NCBI GenBank assembly: GCA_025361105.1
Contig: JANYAW010000332.1
Span: 1-5,990, forward strand
DNA from: Rhodocyclaceae bacterium
GTDB lineage: Bacteria > Pseudomonadota > Gammaproteobacteria > Burkholderiales > Rhodocyclaceae
Length of the DNA stretch: 5,990 nt
Direction: 5' to 3'
Shown here: positions 5,731 through 5,990 of the stretch, piece by piece
How positions within the stretch are numbered: position 1 is the stretch's first letter
How the letters are laid out: every line of letters begins with the position of its first letter
Made by a program: the position numbers and the translations under genes
The notes under the pieces: generated by a model
Told to the model about the DNA's origin: nothing
What the model saw: only the letters and a program-made list of their open reading frames with translations
The model's database searches: none

Positions 5731-5772
5731 CTTTGGTGCTGGTGGCACGCCGTATCACCAGCACCAACTGAC
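5731..5772 (+). repeat. Dispersed structured repeat, copy R4, with perfect 12-bp palindrome
   Basis: The core starts at 5733 and resembles R2 over 24 bases with two differences. TTGGTGCTGGTG (5733-5744) is exactly inverted at 5756-5767, around the 11-base loop GCACGCCGTAT, so this copy has a full mirror arm that the other three lack. It lies between the fic 5' region and the stop of the right-edge gene. Confidence 0.85.
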
Positions 5773-5783
5773 AAATTCAAGAC

Positions 5784-5990
5784 TCAACCAAACGGATCCG
5801 GCACAAACCCGGCGCTACCTGGGAATGGCGCTGGTTCAGCCCGACGTGGGGCGGGGATGACGCCGCGCGCAATGAGATTGGCACGCGAGTCGTAGTAGAT
5901 GGTGATGATTTCGTCGGGCGTATCGCTGTTGCGGGCGAACTCGGTGTAGCGCGTGGGTGAATGTTCGCGCTCGCCGTGGCCGGTACCGAG
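5784..5990 (-). CDS. C-terminal 68 residues of an unrecognised protein, truncated by window edge
   Basis: A frame is open from base 5990 to the TGA at 5784-5786, with no start inside the window. The visible part reads GTGHGEREHSPTRYTEFA, then TPDEIITIYYDSRANLIARG, VIPAPRR and a Pro/Phe-rich end closing in FVPDPFG. Codon use is regular and the residue pattern looks like a folded, conserved protein tail. I have the impression of similar tails in proteobacterial hypothetical proteins, but I cannot name the family. It is transcribed toward fic with about 135 bases between. A degenerate copy of its last codons lies at the far side of fic, which links this gene to the history of the fic insertion. 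Confidence 0.7.
   Translation of the reverse strand, partial: LGTGHGEREHSPTRYTEFARNSDTPDEIITIYYDSRANLIARGVIPAPRRAEPAPFPGSAGFVPDPFG

Noticed and set aside
4391..5772. Repeats as integron attC sites with gene cassettes
   Set aside because: The copies fold and separate cassettes, but I find no paired GTTRRRY and RYYYAAC core sites, genes between them point in both directions, and no integrase is present.
513..5772. Repeats as a CRISPR array
   Set aside because: Only four copies with spacings from about 0.9 to 3 kb; there are no short uniform spacers.
5583..5780. Minus-strand 65-codon ORF upstream of fic with repeated MGVNG segments
   Set aside because: The repeated peptide merely translates the direct repeats in the fic leader, and the N-terminus lies in repeat R4.

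Overview
The window looks like an accessory (defence and toxin-antitoxin) island from a fairly GC-rich proteobacterium. This rests on codon use and on the families present. Beta- or gammaproteobacterium is my guess, and the sequence does not fix the genus. No rRNA, tRNA, CRISPR array or complete insertion sequence is visible.

Layout, left to right. (1) 1-415, minus: the N-terminal 138 residues of a NERD-domain protein, probably a NERD-helicase, running off the left edge. (2) 543-902, minus: a relic of the type I methyltransferase gene hsdM, with two in-frame stops and its 3' part missing. (3) 938-3183, minus: a type IV toxin-antitoxin pair of the AbiE family, abiEi then abiEii, overlapping by ATGA. 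The AbiEii protein is unusually long: behind the nucleotidyltransferase it carries a WYL-like domain and a C-terminal Cys/His zinc-binding module. (4) 3629-4375, plus: hicA and hicB overlapping by 11 bases, then a 63-codon ORF of unknown function. (5) 4583-5626, minus: a class II Fic-domain AMP-transferase-like protein with a C-terminal winged helix. (6) 5784-5990, minus: the C-terminal 68 residues of an unrecognised protein entering from the right edge.

A short structured repeat, core TTGGTGCTGGCGACACGCCG, occurs four times in the same orientation (about 515, 3504, 4398 and 5733). The copies fall exactly between modules: NERD | hsdM relic + abiE | hicAB + orf63 | fic | unknown gene. The hsdM relic ends at one copy. 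The fic gene is bracketed by two copies, each adjoining a version of the same gene 3' end (coding VPDP-F/L-G-stop). The pattern suggests that modules were added or exchanged at these repeats by recombination, but no recombinase lies in the window.

Functionally, three unrelated toxin systems (tRNA-type nucleotidyltransferase, mRNA interferase, Fic adenylyltransferase) sit beside a decayed restriction system and a nuclease-like gene. This is typical of a phage-defence or stabilisation hotspot. The points most worth a second look are the AbiEii-WYL-zinc fusion and the repeat-delimited architecture.
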